Positions 8,663 to 18,242 are shown, counted from the stretch's first letter. The stretch: 64,000 nt of DNA from JAKAVN01 sp963796565 (GCA_963796565.1 CAWCMA010000005.1:248001-312000); one strand, 5' to 3'. The notes: generated by a model not told the origin, from the sequence alone. A program made the numbers and translations.

Positions 8663-10855
8663 TCACGAATCGCCTCTGCCCTGCCAGTACTCGGCGGCGA
8701 CGCCGAACGCGGCCGCCGCACGCTCGAAGCTGTCGAACACCACCAGACCGCGGCCGCGCGCCAACTCCTTGGCGCGAACGACGATCACTTCAACGTGAGC
8801 CGGATGAAGAATCACGGCGAAGCCCTTGTGCGAGCGAAGGTTGAACTCGGCGAGCTTGTCGAGCAGGCCGGTCAGCTCTTCCTCATGCGCAGGCCAGCGC
8901 GCGGCGCGCAACCCAGTGCCGATCTCCAGCACTATCGCATGGATGGCCGCGTCACGCTCGAGGATGTCAAGGATGCGATCGAGGTTGCCCTGGTCGTGCC
9001 CCATTCCGATCGTCCCACCTGCATCGAGCGGATTGCGATAGCTGCCGCCGATGATGTTGAAGAAGCCTTTCAACTCCGCGTACGAGGCCTCCGAAAGCGC
9101 CGGCACCTCGAGCCCCGCGGAGGCGAAGGTATCGGTTATCACCACCGACTGGCCGCCGGTCATCGCGACCAGTCCCATCCCGCGGCCGCGGACGCGGCGT
9201 CCGCGCGCCAGCAGTTCCATCGCATCGAGCATCGCGTCGAGGCTCGCGACCGAAACCGCTCCGCTCTGCACCATCACGGCGCGCCATACCGCGGCGGGGG
9301 TCGCAAGCGAACCGGTGTGCGAGAAAGTTGCGCGCGCGCCGGCCTCGGTCGTTCCGCCCTTCCATATCACCACCGGATGGCGCGCGGCCGCACGGCGCAG
9401 GCTTGCGAAAAAACGCCGGCCATCGCGGACGCCTTCGAGGTACATTCCGATCGCGCGCGTGGCCGGATCGTCCGCCATCAGGTCGAGATAGTCCGCCGCC
9501 TCCAGCATCAACACGTTGCCGATCGAGGCGGCCTTATTGATGCGGATGCCGCGAATCGGCGCCTGCAAGGAGAAGTTGATGCTGTGGGTGCCGCTCTGCG
9601 AGATGAAGCACACATCTCCGCCGCCGCCGACGCTAAGATCGGGGAAGTTGCACAAACCAATCGACGGGTTATACAGCCCCATGCAGTTGGGACCCACCAG
9701 CGCGATGTCCGCTTCGGTGGCGGTCGCGCGTAACTCGCGCTCCAGCTTCACGCCCAGCTCTTCGCCGGTCTCGGAGAAGCCCGAGGTGAAGAAGCCGATT
9801 CCCTTGACCCCGGCGGCGACGCAATCCTTGAGGATGCGGGGCGCGATTTGTCGGGGCACAGCGCTGATGGCGTAGTCGATCGGTTCGGGCACCTCGGCCA
9901 GGCTCTTGCAATTCGTCACGCCCATCGCCTCGATGCCCGGGATTTCGTTGGGATCGATTTGCACCGAGTACAGTTTGCGCGAGAACCGGGACATCGCGCG
10001 CAGCCACATGTAACCGCCCATCCGCTTGTCGCCGATGACCGCGACCGCGCGCGCGTCGAAGGCCCGGGCGAGGTTCTCGGCCCGGCGCGCATGGCGCGGA
10101 TCGACGGCGGCCGCGGACTGTGCGGCGCCGGGGGCGAGCAAGCCGGGGTCGAGCAGGATGCGCGCGTCAAGCACCCGCAGTCCCTTGGGGTAGGCGACCA
10201 CCGGGTTGAGATCCATCTCGCGCACCTCGGGATGCTTGGACGCGAACTCCGATATTTTCGCGACGAGATCGGCGATCGCGTCGAGGTCGGCCGGCGCGCT
10301 CCCCCGAACACCCTGCAGGAGCGTCGCGCCCCGCAACTCGCCGAGCATCGCGCGCGCGTCGGCGGCGGTAACCGGCGCGATTCTCAGCGCAGTGTCCTTG
10401 AAAACCTCCACCAGCACGCCGCCCAGCCCCACTATCACGAGCGCGCCGAAGCGATCGTCGCGCGTTACCCCGGCAATCAGTTCGAGCCCCCGCGCCGCCA
10501 TCGCCTGCACCGCAACCCCGTCGAAGCACGCACCGGGACGCTTGGCGGCCAGGCTCTGCCGGATGCGTTCGAACGCGGCCTTGACCTCGGCGGGCGAGCC
10601 CAGGCCAAGCTCGACGCCGCCGACTTCACTTTTGTGGACCGCTTGCGGCGAAAGCACTTTGAGTACGGCCGGGAAGCCCACGCGCGCGGCGAGTTCCACG
10701 GCTTCCTCGGCGCTCTCAGCGAGATAGGCAGTCGCGACCGGAATTCCGATCGCCTCGAGGATTTGCTTGGATTCGATTTCCGAGAGTTCGGTGCGGCCGG
10801 CTCCGATAGCCTTCGCGAGCATCCGGTCGATGGTTGATGCGATTGATGCGTCCAC
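8663..10855 (-). CDS. Acetate/acyl-CoA ligase family protein (ADP/NDP-forming), ATP-grasp domain first
   Basis: A 730-residue acyl-CoA synthetase of the NDP-forming superfamily, which interconverts acyl-CoA plus ADP and phosphate with a free acid, CoA and ATP. The N-terminal 220 residues are an ATP-grasp domain (GFPAVLKVLSP, VHKSEVGGVELGL). They are followed by a CoA-binding Rossmann domain (VAVIGDKRMGG) and succinyl-CoA-ligase-like domains carrying SHTGSLA, whose His is the expected phosphorylated residue. This order is the reverse of the archaeal ACD alpha-beta arrangement. The GTG at 10855 avoids overlap with the divergent gene at 10935; an ATG at 10822 is possible. The substrate is unknown, but CoA-acid genes abound in the window. 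Confidence 0.86.
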   Translation of the reverse strand: MDASIASTIDRMLAKAIGAGRTELSEIESKQILEAIGIPVATAYLAESAEEAVELAARVGFPAVLKVLSPQAVHKSEVGGVELGLGSPAEVKAAFERIRQSLAAKRPGACFDGVAVQAMAARGLELIAGVTRDDRFGALVIVGLGGVLVEVFKDTALRIAPVTAADARAMLGELRGATLLQGVRGSAPADLDAIADLVAKISEFASKHPEVREMDLNPVVAYPKGLRVLDARILLDPGLLAPGAAQSAAAVDPRHARRAENLARAFDARAVAVIGDKRMGGYMWLRAMSRFSRKLYSVQIDPNEIPGIEAMGVTNCKSLAEVPEPIDYAISAVPRQIAPRILKDCVAAGVKGIGFFTSGFSETGEELGVKLERELRATATEADIALVGPNCMGLYNPSIGLCNFPDLSVGGGGDVCFISQSGTHSINFSLQAPIRGIRINKAASIGNVLMLEAADYLDLMADDPATRAIGMYLEGVRDGRRFFASLRRAAARHPVVIWKGGTTEAGARATFSHTGSLATPAAVWRAVMVQSGAVSVASLDAMLDAMELLARGRRVRGRGMGLVAMTGGQSVVITDTFASAGLEVPALSEASYAELKGFFNIIGGSYRNPLDAGGTIGMGHDQGNLDRILDILERDAAIHAIVLEIGTGLRAARWPAHEEELTGLLDKLAEFNLRSHKGFAVILHPAHVEVIVVRAKELARGRGLVVFDSFERAAAAFGVAAEYWQGRGDS

Positions 10856-10934
10856 ACGAGGCCTATAGCAAACGCGCCCAACGATTTGAAACGCGCCCGC
10901 GCGACCGCCAAGATACGATAAGTGTGGCACCCGG

Positions 10935-11990
10935 ATGAAGCATCGCGGCGAACAGGACAAGCGCGGCAAAACTAGCGAAGGTGAACGGCGAGTGTTCGTC
11001 ACGCGGCCGATCGCGGAACCTGCGATCCACCGGCTGGCGGCGATGGTGCGGGTGGACCTGTGGGACGACGAGATGCCGCCGCCGCCGGCCGAGTTGCGCG
11101 CACGCGCGCGTCAGGCCGACGGCGTGCTTAGCATGGTGACCGATCGCTTCGACGCCGCCATGATCCGCGCGCTGCCGCGGCTGCGCGCGATCAGCAACCT
11201 GGCGGTGGGCGTCGACAATATCGACCTCGCCGCCGCGACTCGCGCCGGCATCGCGGTAGGTCACACGCCCGGCATCCTGACCGAGACGACCGCTGACCTT
11301 GCCTTTGGACTGCTGATGGCGGCTGCGAGGCGAATCGCCGAGGGCGATCGCTACGTCCGCGGCGGACGATGGCGAACGTGGGGGCCAAAGGTGTTGCTGG
11401 GGCGCGACATTCACGGCGCCACGCTGGGAATAATCGGTTGGGGCGCTATAGGGCAAGCGATGGCGCGGCGCGCGGCCGGCTTTGGGATGCGGGTGCTTTA
11501 TTTGCCTGGGCGGCACGCGGCGCACTCGGCGCGAAGCCGGCGACCGCGAGCATCCGCCGGCGCTGGCTCCTCCACGCCGGAATCGGTCAGTCTCAAACGG
11601 CTGCTGGAGGAATCGGACTTTGTCTCGTTGCACGTGCCGCTCACGACCGAGACTCGCCACATGATCGGTGAAGCTGAACTCGCGACGATGAAGCGCACGG
11701 CCATCCTGATCAACACGGCGCGTGGCGCGATCGTCGACGCGTCGGCGCTCAGCGGCGCGCTCCGAGCAGGACGGCTGGCCGGAGCCGGGCTCGACGTAAC
11801 CAACCCAGAGCCAATCGCCGCGAACGATCCGCTGCTCAAGCTCTCCAACGTCGTCATCACCCCGCACATCGGGAGCGCGAGCCACGCAACGCGGCTCAAG
11901 ATGGCCGAGCTCGCAGTGGACAATTTGCTCGATGTATTCGAAGGACGGCGGCCGCGGCATTGCGCCAACCCGGCGGTGCGAATGCGCTGA
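10935..11990 (+). CDS. D-2-hydroxyacid dehydrogenase (GyaR/GRHPR-like glyoxylate or hydroxypyruvate reductase)
   Basis: An NAD(P)-dependent D-isomer 2-hydroxyacid dehydrogenase of 351 residues. The nucleotide-binding motif is GIIGWGAIGQ. The catalytic triad is visible as Arg in NTARGAIVD, Glu in NPEPIAAND and His in TPHIGSA. The RFVTRPI-type N terminus and the LTETTADLAFGL segment resemble glyoxylate/hydroxypyruvate reductase more than SerA, and no ACT domain is present. An Arg/Ser/Ala-rich insertion of about 25 residues follows the Rossmann fold near residue 195. The start could instead be the GTG at 10993. It converges with hisA, with a terminator-like stem between them. Confidence 0.86.
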   Translation: MKHRGEQDKRGKTSEGERRVFVTRPIAEPAIHRLAAMVRVDLWDDEMPPPPAELRARARQADGVLSMVTDRFDAAMIRALPRLRAISNLAVGVDNIDLAAATRAGIAVGHTPGILTETTADLAFGLLMAAARRIAEGDRYVRGGRWRTWGPKVLLGRDIHGATLGIIGWGAIGQAMARRAAGFGMRVLYLPGRHAAHSARSRRPRASAGAGSSTPESVSLKRLLEESDFVSLHVPLTTETRHMIGEAELATMKRTAILINTARGAIVDASALSGALRAGRLAGAGLDVTNPEPIAANDPLLKLSNVVITPHIGSASHATRLKMAELAVDNLLDVFEGRRPRHCANPAVRMR

Positions 11991-12027
11991 CGCACCTCCA
12001 GGCCGGCGGCTGACGGGTGCGTTATTT
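11990..12027. terminator. Possible terminator between converging genes
   Basis: A 7-bp inverted repeat, ACGCACC at 11990-11996 and GGTGCGT at 12016-12022, is followed on the plus strand by TATTT. The loop is GC-rich and could fold further. The position between the dehydrogenase (plus) and hisA (minus) fits a terminator, but the stem is short and the U-tract weak. Confidence 0.35.
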
Positions 12028-12029
12028 GA

Positions 12030-12782
12030 TCAGGATCGGTCTCCTGCGGCGGCTACCGCCGCGATCGCCTGAGCGAGCGTGAAGCGTCCTTCGTAAAGGG
12101 CGCGACCGGTAATCACGCCGGCTATTCCGTGCTGGAACAGCCGACGCAACGCGACGATATCATCGATCCGCGCAACCCCGCCGGAAGCAATCACTGGCGT
12201 CTTCGAGGATCGCGCGACCGCTTCGTACATTTCGATGTCGACCCCGTTTTCGGTGCCGTCGCGGGAAATGTCGGTCAAAATAACCGCGGCTATCCCAGCC
12301 TGCTGGAAGCGCTCCAAGGCGTCGGCCACGACAAGTTGACTGGTCTCGCGCCAACCCTTGATCGCCAAGCGCCCGTCGCGCACATCAAGCGAGCCGAATA
12401 CGCGTCCCGGATGCTCGCGGCAAGCCTCGGCGAGCATCGAGGGGTTGAGCATCGCAGCCGACCCAATCGATACGTAATCCGCACCCGCCGCTATCGCCGC
12501 ACGCACCGAATCAACGGTCCTTAGCCCTCCGCTTACGTCCAGCGCGCAACCGACTGCCGAACGGATCGCGCGAATCGATTCCAGATTGCGCGGCGCGCCG
12601 GCGATCGCGCCGTCGAGATCGACGACGTGGATTATCCGCGCGCCCTCGTTTTCGAAAGCGCGCGCGGCCGCCGCCGGGTCCTGGCCGTAGACGGTTGCGC
12701 GGTCCATCTCGCCGCGCAGAAGGCGCACGACCTCGCCGCCCTTGAGGTCAATCGAAGGAATGACGGTGAACTTCTCGAACAA
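12030..12782 (-). CDS. hisA: 1-(5-phosphoribosyl)-5-[(5-phosphoribosylamino)methylideneamino]imidazole-4-carboxamide isomerase HisA
   Basis: Catalyses the Amadori isomerisation of ProFAR to PRFAR in histidine biosynthesis. The 250-residue TIM barrel has the catalytic Asp in PSIDLKGG near the N terminus and the second Asp in LTDISRDGTENG, with phosphate-binding SGGLR and ASGG loops. It is the last gene of the rpmE-prfA-prmC-murA-hisD-hisB-hisA series, 8 bp after hisB. In related gene orders hisH lies between hisB and hisA and hisF follows hisA; both are absent here, because the next gene downstream is on the opposite strand. Confidence 0.95.
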   Translation of the reverse strand: MFEKFTVIPSIDLKGGEVVRLLRGEMDRATVYGQDPAAAARAFENEGARIIHVVDLDGAIAGAPRNLESIRAIRSAVGCALDVSGGLRTVDSVRAAIAAGADYVSIGSAAMLNPSMLAEACREHPGRVFGSLDVRDGRLAIKGWRETSQLVVADALERFQQAGIAAVILTDISRDGTENGVDIEMYEAVARSSKTPVIASGGVARIDDIVALRRLFQHGIAGVITGRALYEGRFTLAQAIAAVAAAGDRS

Positions 12783-12790
12783 GCGCGTAG

Positions 12791-13510
12791 TTACGAAAGC
12801 GTGCCCTTGGTCGACAACGCGGCGCCGCCCGAGCGCGGTTCGCGCGCAGTCGCCTGATCCATCGCACGCGCGAGCGCCTTGAAAGCAGCCTCGATAACGT
12901 GATGGGGGTTGCGGCCGCCGACCAGGTTGAGATGCAGGTTCATCCCGACCTCGTCGCTCAGCGCCTTCATGAAGTCATGCACCAGTTCGGTCTGGAAAGT
13001 TCCCACCCGCTCCTGCGCGATCGGCACGTTGTAGGCGAGATAGCTGCGGCCACTGATGTCGACCACCGCCGAACACAGCGCCTCGTCCAGCGGAACCATC
13101 GCCTCGCCGAAGCGCCGGATGCCCGAGCGATCGCCGAGCGCCTGACGAAAGGCGCGGCCGAGCACGATACCGACGTCCTCGACCGTGTGATGCTCGTCGA
13201 TATGGACATCGCCGCTCGCCTGAATCACGAGATCGAAGAAGCCGTGGCGCGCGAAGCTCTCCAGCATGTGGTCGAGGAACGGAACGCCGGTTTCCACCGC
13301 GCCGCGTCCGCCGCCGTCGAGATTGAGCGCGACCTTGACCTCGGTCTCGCGCGTCTTGCGTTCGACCGCGGCCGAACGGCCGGAGAGCGGCTGGCCGTTG
13401 GCGCTGGCCCGCGCGTCCTGTTTGTCCGCGGAGGCGACTTTCAGGCGCGGAGTCTTGCTTGAAGTTTTCAAATTGGAAGCCGGAGTCTTCAAATGAGCCT
13501 TGTTCGCCAT
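12791..13510 (-). CDS. hisB: Imidazoleglycerol-phosphate dehydratase HisB with N-terminal tail
   Basis: Dehydrates imidazole-glycerol phosphate to imidazole-acetol phosphate (histidine pathway, step 7), using a Mn-dependent 24-mer. The signature motifs are FLDHMLESFARHG, the DEHHTVEDVGI metal ligands and a NPHHVIEAAFKALARA C-terminal segment. The core begins near residue 50 (RKTRETEV) and matches monofunctional HisB of about 195 residues. The first 45 residues are a Lys/Ser/Ala-rich extension without recognisable domain; an internal start is possible, but no better-placed ATG with a ribosome site is evident. No HisB phosphatase domain is present. It is separated by 134 bp from hisD and 8 bp from hisA. 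Confidence 0.93.
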   Translation of the reverse strand: MANKAHLKTPASNLKTSSKTPRLKVASADKQDARASANGQPLSGRSAAVERKTRETEVKVALNLDGGGRGAVETGVPFLDHMLESFARHGFFDLVIQASGDVHIDEHHTVEDVGIVLGRAFRQALGDRSGIRRFGEAMVPLDEALCSAVVDISGRSYLAYNVPIAQERVGTFQTELVHDFMKALSDEVGMNLHLNLVGGRNPHHVIEAAFKALARAMDQATAREPRSGGAALSTKGTLS

Positions 13511-13644
13511 CTTTTATGCCACGTAATGGGCACGCGGCGCGCCGCATCCCGCGTCGCCTTCATCGGATTGTCATCTTACCTGTCGGCCGGCCCTCGTGTA
13601 ACTCACGCAATATCTTTCGCCAGCGACTTGGACAGCGGCCTCCT

Positions 13645-14970
13645 TCACTTTTTCCGCTGAGCGCGGCGCGCGCCGGCGCCCATCCGCAACTCGACCGCCC
13701 GCGCATGGCCCTCGAAACCTTCCATGCGGGCCAGGCGCGCGACCGCTGGCCCGAGTTTTTCGATCGCACGTGCCGAGGCCTCGATTACACTGGTGCGCGC
13801 GACAAAGTCATACGCGCCCAGCGGCGAAGCGAACCGCGCCGCGCCGCCCGTGGGCAGCACGTGATTGGGTCCGGCGAGGTAATCGCCGAGCGGCGCAGGG
13901 CTAAGCTCGCCCACGAACACCGCGCCCGCCGCGCGCACCCGCCCCAGCCATCGCGGCGCGTCCCTGAGGTCGAGTTCAAGATGCTCGGGCGCGATCCGGT
14001 TGGCGAGAGCGAAGGCTTCTTCGAGGTTATCCACCACGACCAGGGCGCCGCGCCGTTTGAATACGCGCCTGACCGTGGCGGCGCGCGGAAGATCCGCGAG
14101 GGCCTCCTCGATTGCGGCCGCGACACGCTCGGCGGTGGCGCGCGAGGGTGTCAGCAGCACGGCGGCTTCGTCACCCGATCCGTGTTCGGCCTGCGCGATA
14201 AGGTCGGCCGCGACCCATTGCGCGCGCGCGCCGGCGTCCGCGATCACCAGCACCTCGCTCGGCCCGGCCATTTTATCGATATCGACCGCGCCGTAGACCA
14301 TCCGTTTCGCGGTCTGTACCCAGGCGTTGCCCGGGCCGACTATTTTGTCGACCGCACCGATGGTGCGCGTGCCGTAGGCGAGCGCGGCCACCGCCTGCGC
14401 GCCGCCGACGCGGTAGAACTCATCGACGCCGGCGATTGCCGCGGCCGCCAGCACCGCCGTCGAGTCGCCCGCGGGCGACGGCGGCGACATCATCACGATT
14501 TCATCGACGCCCGCGACGCGCGCCGGAATAGCGTTCATCAGCACGGTCGAAGGATACGCGCCCTGCCCTCCCGGAACGTAGATTCCGACCCGCCTGAGCG
14601 GCCGCACCGTCTGGCCCAGGCGCATCCCCGAAGCGTCGCGATAAGTGAACGAGCGGCTTAGCGTACGGCGATGGAACTCGCGGATACGCCGTGCCGCAAG
14701 CTCGAGCGCGCGGCGCTCGGCGGGAGCAAGCGCGCGGCGCGCCGCCTCCATCTCCGCGGGCCGCACGCGGAGGCGGGCCGGTGTGAGCTTAACGCGATCG
14801 AAGCGGGCGCCGAATTCGACCAGCGCGCGGTCGCCGCGACGGCGCACTGAGGCGATTATTTTCGCCACCGCCGCGTCGATTGCTACGCCGTCACTGCCGC
14901 GCCGCATCAGCATCGCGTCGAGAAACCGGCGAAACGCGGCGCCGTGCGAGTCAAGGATTGTGAGCTTCAC
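13645..14970 (-). CDS. hisD: Histidinol dehydrogenase HisD
   Basis: Zn-dependent, NAD-linked oxidation of L-histidinol to L-histidine in two steps. The 441-residue protein has the VGGAQAVAALAYGT motif, the KIVGPGN segment, GPSEVLVIAD, the HGSGDEA region and the catalytic Glu-His pair in IAPEHLEL. The late GPNHVLPTGG motif is also intact. Only 1 bp separates its start from the murA stop, so the two are almost certainly co-transcribed. In relatives hisG sits between murA and hisD; it is missing here. Confidence 0.95.
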   Translation of the reverse strand: MKLTILDSHGAAFRRFLDAMLMRRGSDGVAIDAAVAKIIASVRRRGDRALVEFGARFDRVKLTPARLRVRPAEMEAARRALAPAERRALELAARRIREFHRRTLSRSFTYRDASGMRLGQTVRPLRRVGIYVPGGQGAYPSTVLMNAIPARVAGVDEIVMMSPPSPAGDSTAVLAAAAIAGVDEFYRVGGAQAVAALAYGTRTIGAVDKIVGPGNAWVQTAKRMVYGAVDIDKMAGPSEVLVIADAGARAQWVAADLIAQAEHGSGDEAAVLLTPSRATAERVAAAIEEALADLPRAATVRRVFKRRGALVVVDNLEEAFALANRIAPEHLELDLRDAPRWLGRVRAAGAVFVGELSPAPLGDYLAGPNHVLPTGGAARFASPLGAYDFVARTSVIEASARAIEKLGPAVARLARMEGFEGHARAVELRMGAGARRAQRKK

Positions 14971-14971
14971 C

Positions 14972-16240
14972 TCACGCCGCCTCTTCCTCGGGCACCCGCT
15001 CCACGCCCGCGCCCAGCGCGCGGAGCTTCGCGTCGAGCGCTTCGTAGCCGCGGTCGAGATGATAGACGCGGCTCAGCTCCGTGTTGTTCTCGGCGGCGAG
15101 GCCCGCCAGGATGAGCCCCATACTGGCGCGGAGGTCGGTTGCCATCACCGGCGCGCCATACAGCGCCGTCGGCCCACGCACCACCGCGGTCGGCCCCTTC
15201 ATCACGATATCGGCGCCCATTCGAATCAGCTCAAGGGCGTGCATGAAACGGTTCTCGAAAATGGTCTCGGTGATGACCGAGGTTCCGGCGGCCTGCGTCA
15301 GCAGCGCCATCATCTGCGCCTGCAAATCGGTGGGAAATCCAGGGTACGGGAGCGTGCGCAATTCGACCGGGCGGAGGGCGGCGCCGCGCGCGACCCGCAG
15401 CCCGCCCGTGACCGGCTCGACCATGGCCCCAGTCTCCTTGAGCTTGGCGATAACCGCTTCCAGGTGCTCGAGCGGCGCGCCCCGCACCACCACGTCACCC
15501 CCGGTCACCGCCGCCGCAATCATCAAAGAGCCGGCCTCGATACGGTCGGGAATCACCGTATGCTCGGCGCCGCCAAGGCGCTCAACGCCTTCGATTTCGA
15601 TCACGTGGCTGCCGGCGCCGGAGATTCGCGCACCCATCGCGGTCAGCATCCGCGCCAGGTCCTGCACCTCGGGCTCGCGGGCCGCGTTCTCGATCGAAGT
15701 GTGGCCGCGCGCGCGCACCGCGGCCATCATGATGTTCTCGGTGGCGCCGACCGAGGGCGAGTCGAGCCATACTCGCGCGCCGTGGAGATTGCCTGCGTGG
15801 GCTTCGACATAGCCGTGGCGCATCTGGATACGCGCGCCAAACATCCGCATTCCCGCAATATGCAGGTTGACCGGCCGCGCGCCGATCGCGCATCCGCCCG
15901 GCGTCGAAACCCGCGCCCGTCCGGTGCGCGCAAGCAGTGGCCCCAGCACGAGGAACGACGCGCGCATCGTCTTGACCAGTTCGTAGGGCGCCTCGTGCGA
16001 GGTTATGGTGCCTGCGTGCAGCTCGACGTCATGGTCGCCGACCCATCGCGATTCGACGCCCAGACGCCCGAGCAACTCGATCGAGGTCCGAACGTCGCGC
16101 AGGCGCGGAACGTTATGGACGAGCACTGGCTCGTCAGTCAGCAACGCCGCCATCAGGCACGGCAGGGCGGCGTTCTTGCTACCGGAGAGTTCCACCGTAC
16201 CGCGCAGCGGTGCACCCCCGCGGATGATCATCTTGTCCAT
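14972..16240 (-). CDS. murA: UDP-N-acetylglucosamine 1-carboxyvinyltransferase MurA
   Basis: First committed step of peptidoglycan precursor synthesis: transfer of enolpyruvate from PEP to UDP-GlcNAc in the cytoplasm. The 422-residue protein has Lys22 and Asn23 in SGSKNAALP. It also has the reactive Cys117 in PGGCAIGARP, the residue alkylated by fosfomycin, so a fosfomycin-sensitive enzyme is expected. The C-terminal DLRASMGLILAGL segment is typical. It sits between prmC (42 bp upstream) and hisD (1 bp downstream), an order shared with deltaproteobacterial relatives. Confidence 0.96.
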   Translation of the reverse strand: MDKMIIRGGAPLRGTVELSGSKNAALPCLMAALLTDEPVLVHNVPRLRDVRTSIELLGRLGVESRWVGDHDVELHAGTITSHEAPYELVKTMRASFLVLGPLLARTGRARVSTPGGCAIGARPVNLHIAGMRMFGARIQMRHGYVEAHAGNLHGARVWLDSPSVGATENIMMAAVRARGHTSIENAAREPEVQDLARMLTAMGARISGAGSHVIEIEGVERLGGAEHTVIPDRIEAGSLMIAAAVTGGDVVVRGAPLEHLEAVIAKLKETGAMVEPVTGGLRVARGAALRPVELRTLPYPGFPTDLQAQMMALLTQAAGTSVITETIFENRFMHALELIRMGADIVMKGPTAVVRGPTALYGAPVMATDLRASMGLILAGLAAENNTELSRVYHLDRGYEALDAKLRALGAGVERVPEEEAA

Positions 16241-16282
16241 CTGAAAATGTAGAGTTCCCCCGGATCAACGATTCGCGCACAG

Positions 16283-17173
16283 CTAAAGCGCGCGACGCGC
16301 CCGCACCACGCGCTCGACGCCCGCAAGATCGCACATCCGCACGCTCGTGTCGCATCCCGCCGCATGCATCATCGTCTCGACTGCATCCGCCTGTCCCGCA
16401 CCAACCTCAAGTATCACTTCACCGCCGCACACAAGCCATAGCGCCAGGCCGTCCGCGATTTTGCGATAGAATTCCAAACCGTCGCGGCCACCCTCGAGAG
16501 CGATCCGCGGCTCAAAATCGCGGACCTCCGGCTCGAGTGTGGCAAGCTCGGCTCCAGCGACGTAAGGCGGATTGGAAACTATAAGGTCGAATGGCGATCG
16601 GCTCTGGTCCAACGCGGCGAAGCAATCGCCTTGGACGAAAGTGATTCGGTCCATGCATCGATGGCGCCGTGCGTTGTCGGCGGCAATTTCAAGCGACACT
16701 TTAGATATATCCAGAGCGACGATCCGTGCCGTGGGCGCGTTTTTCGCGATCGCGATTGCGATAGCGCCCGAACCGGTCCCGAGGTCTAGCACCGTCGCGG
16801 CCGGACGCCCGCGCAGAAAATCCAGCGCCGCCTCTACCACGGTCTCGGTCTCGGGACGCGGGATGAGCACGCCGGGACCGACCGTGATCTCGAGCGAAAA
16901 GAATTCGCGCTGCCCGACGATATAGGCGAGCGGCTCGCGGGCCTCGCGCCGCGAGACCATCTGCTCGAAGCGTCCTAAATCGACCGCGTCGATTTGCATC
17001 GCGCCGGACACCACAGCGGCGCGCGAAGCCCCTGCCGCCGCAGCCATCAGCAATTCGGCGTCCAGGCGCGCGCTCGCGACGCCGGCCCGTGCCAGGCGCG
17101 CGCTCGCGGCCGCGATTGCGGCCGCGGCTTCGCGCTCAGGCATACGCGCCTCGGTGATTGCCTCGGGATCCAT
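16283..17173 (-). CDS. prmC: Peptide chain release factor N5-glutamine methyltransferase PrmC (HemK)
   Basis: SAM-dependent methylation of the Gln in the GGQ motif of release factors. An N-terminal five-helix domain precedes a Rossmann methyltransferase domain with motif VLDLGTGSGAIAIAIA, the acidic VALDIS end of strand 2 and the substrate-binding NPPY in LIVSNPPYVAGAE. The gene lies directly after prfA, its substrate. The open frame extends to 17218, overlapping prfA. The ATG at 17173 leaves a 7-bp gap and gives 296 residues, close to the family norm, while the ATG at 17143 has a better GAGG site. The start is therefore uncertain by about 10 residues. Confidence 0.92.
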   Translation of the reverse strand: MDPEAITEARMPEREAAAAIAAASARLARAGVASARLDAELLMAAAAGASRAAVVSGAMQIDAVDLGRFEQMVSRREAREPLAYIVGQREFFSLEITVGPGVLIPRPETETVVEAALDFLRGRPAATVLDLGTGSGAIAIAIAKNAPTARIVALDISKVSLEIAADNARRHRCMDRITFVQGDCFAALDQSRSPFDLIVSNPPYVAGAELATLEPEVRDFEPRIALEGGRDGLEFYRKIADGLALWLVCGGEVILEVGAGQADAVETMMHAAGCDTSVRMCDLAGVERVVRARRAL

Positions 17174-17180
17174 CGGCGCG

Positions 17181-18242
17181 TTACGTGCTGAGCGCCTCGG
17201 CCTGCTCGCGCGTGGCAAGCGCGTCGATAAGCGGATCGATCGCGCCGTCGAGCACCTGGTCGAGTTGATGCAGCGTCAGGTTGACGCGATGGTCGGTGAC
17301 ACGGGACTGCGGAAAATTGTAGGTGCGGATGCGCTCGGAGCGGTCGCCGGTGCCCACCATCGAGCGTCGCGTCGCGGCCGTCTTGGCGTCCTGCTCGGCT
17401 TGCGCCGCTTCCAGCAGGCGCGCGCGCAGGATCTTGAGCGCCCGCGCCTTGTTCTTGTGCTGCGATTTTTCGTCCCGGCAAACGATCACCATTCCGGTCG
17501 GGAGGTGGGTGATGCGCACGGCCGAGTCGGTGGTGTTGACGCTCTGACCGCCGGGGCCCGAGGCGCGCATAACGTCGATGCGGAGGTCTTTCTCCTCGTT
17601 GATGTTGACTTCGACGTCGTCGGCTTCGGGCATCACGGCGACCGTCACCGCCGAGGTATGGATGCGGCCCTGGGCTTCGGTCGCGGGCACGCGCTGCACG
17701 CGATGCACTCCGCCTTCGAACTTGAGCCGGCTGTATGCGCCGCGGCCCGCGATGAGCGCGATCACTTCCTTGATTCCGCCAAGGCCAGTGGTGCTGAGGC
17801 TCAGCGACTCGACTTTCCATCGATGGCGTTCGGCGTAGCGGGTGTACATCCGGAACAGTTCGGTGGCGAAGAGCGAGGCTTCTTCGCCACCGGCGCCCGC
17901 GCGAATTTCGAGCAGCACGTTGCGGTCGTCGTTGGGGTCGCGCGGCGTGATCAGTATCTTGATGCGCTCTTCCAGCTCGGCCTGGCGCTTTTGCAGCGTC
18001 GGCAGCTCGCCTTTGGCTAGTTCGCGCAAGTCCTCGTCGTCGCCTTCGAGCACCGCGCGATGCTCGGCGATGTCGCCCAGCGTGTGGCGATACTCGCGGA
18101 TGGCGCCGATCACTTCCTGGAGCGAGGAGCGCTCGCGGGCAAGCTGGGCATACTCGCGATTGTTGGCGATTACGGCGGGATCGCTGATGCGCCGCTCCAG
18201 TTCGGCGAAGCGCTCCTCGATTCCCTTGAGCTTGTCGAGCAT
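17181..18242 (-). CDS. prfA: Peptide chain release factor 1 (RF1)
   Basis: Recognises UAA and UAG at the ribosomal A site and triggers hydrolysis of peptidyl-tRNA. The tripeptide anticodon region appears as Pro-Ala-Thr in RVPATEAQGR, as in RF1 rather than the Ser-Pro-Phe of RF2. The catalytic GGQ lies in GPGGQSVNTTDS. At 353 residues from the ATG at 18242 the length matches the family; a GTG at 18248 is an alternative, but AGG is better spaced for the ATG. It is followed by its modifying enzyme gene prmC and preceded by rpmE. Confidence 0.96.
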   Translation of the reverse strand: MLDKLKGIEERFAELERRISDPAVIANNREYAQLARERSSLQEVIGAIREYRHTLGDIAEHRAVLEGDDEDLRELAKGELPTLQKRQAELEERIKILITPRDPNDDRNVLLEIRAGAGGEEASLFATELFRMYTRYAERHRWKVESLSLSTTGLGGIKEVIALIAGRGAYSRLKFEGGVHRVQRVPATEAQGRIHTSAVTVAVMPEADDVEVNINEEKDLRIDVMRASGPGGQSVNTTDSAVRITHLPTGMVIVCRDEKSQHKNKARALKILRARLLEAAQAEQDAKTAATRRSMVGTGDRSERIRTYNFPQSRVTDHRVNLTLHQLDQVLDGAIDPLIDALATREQAEALST

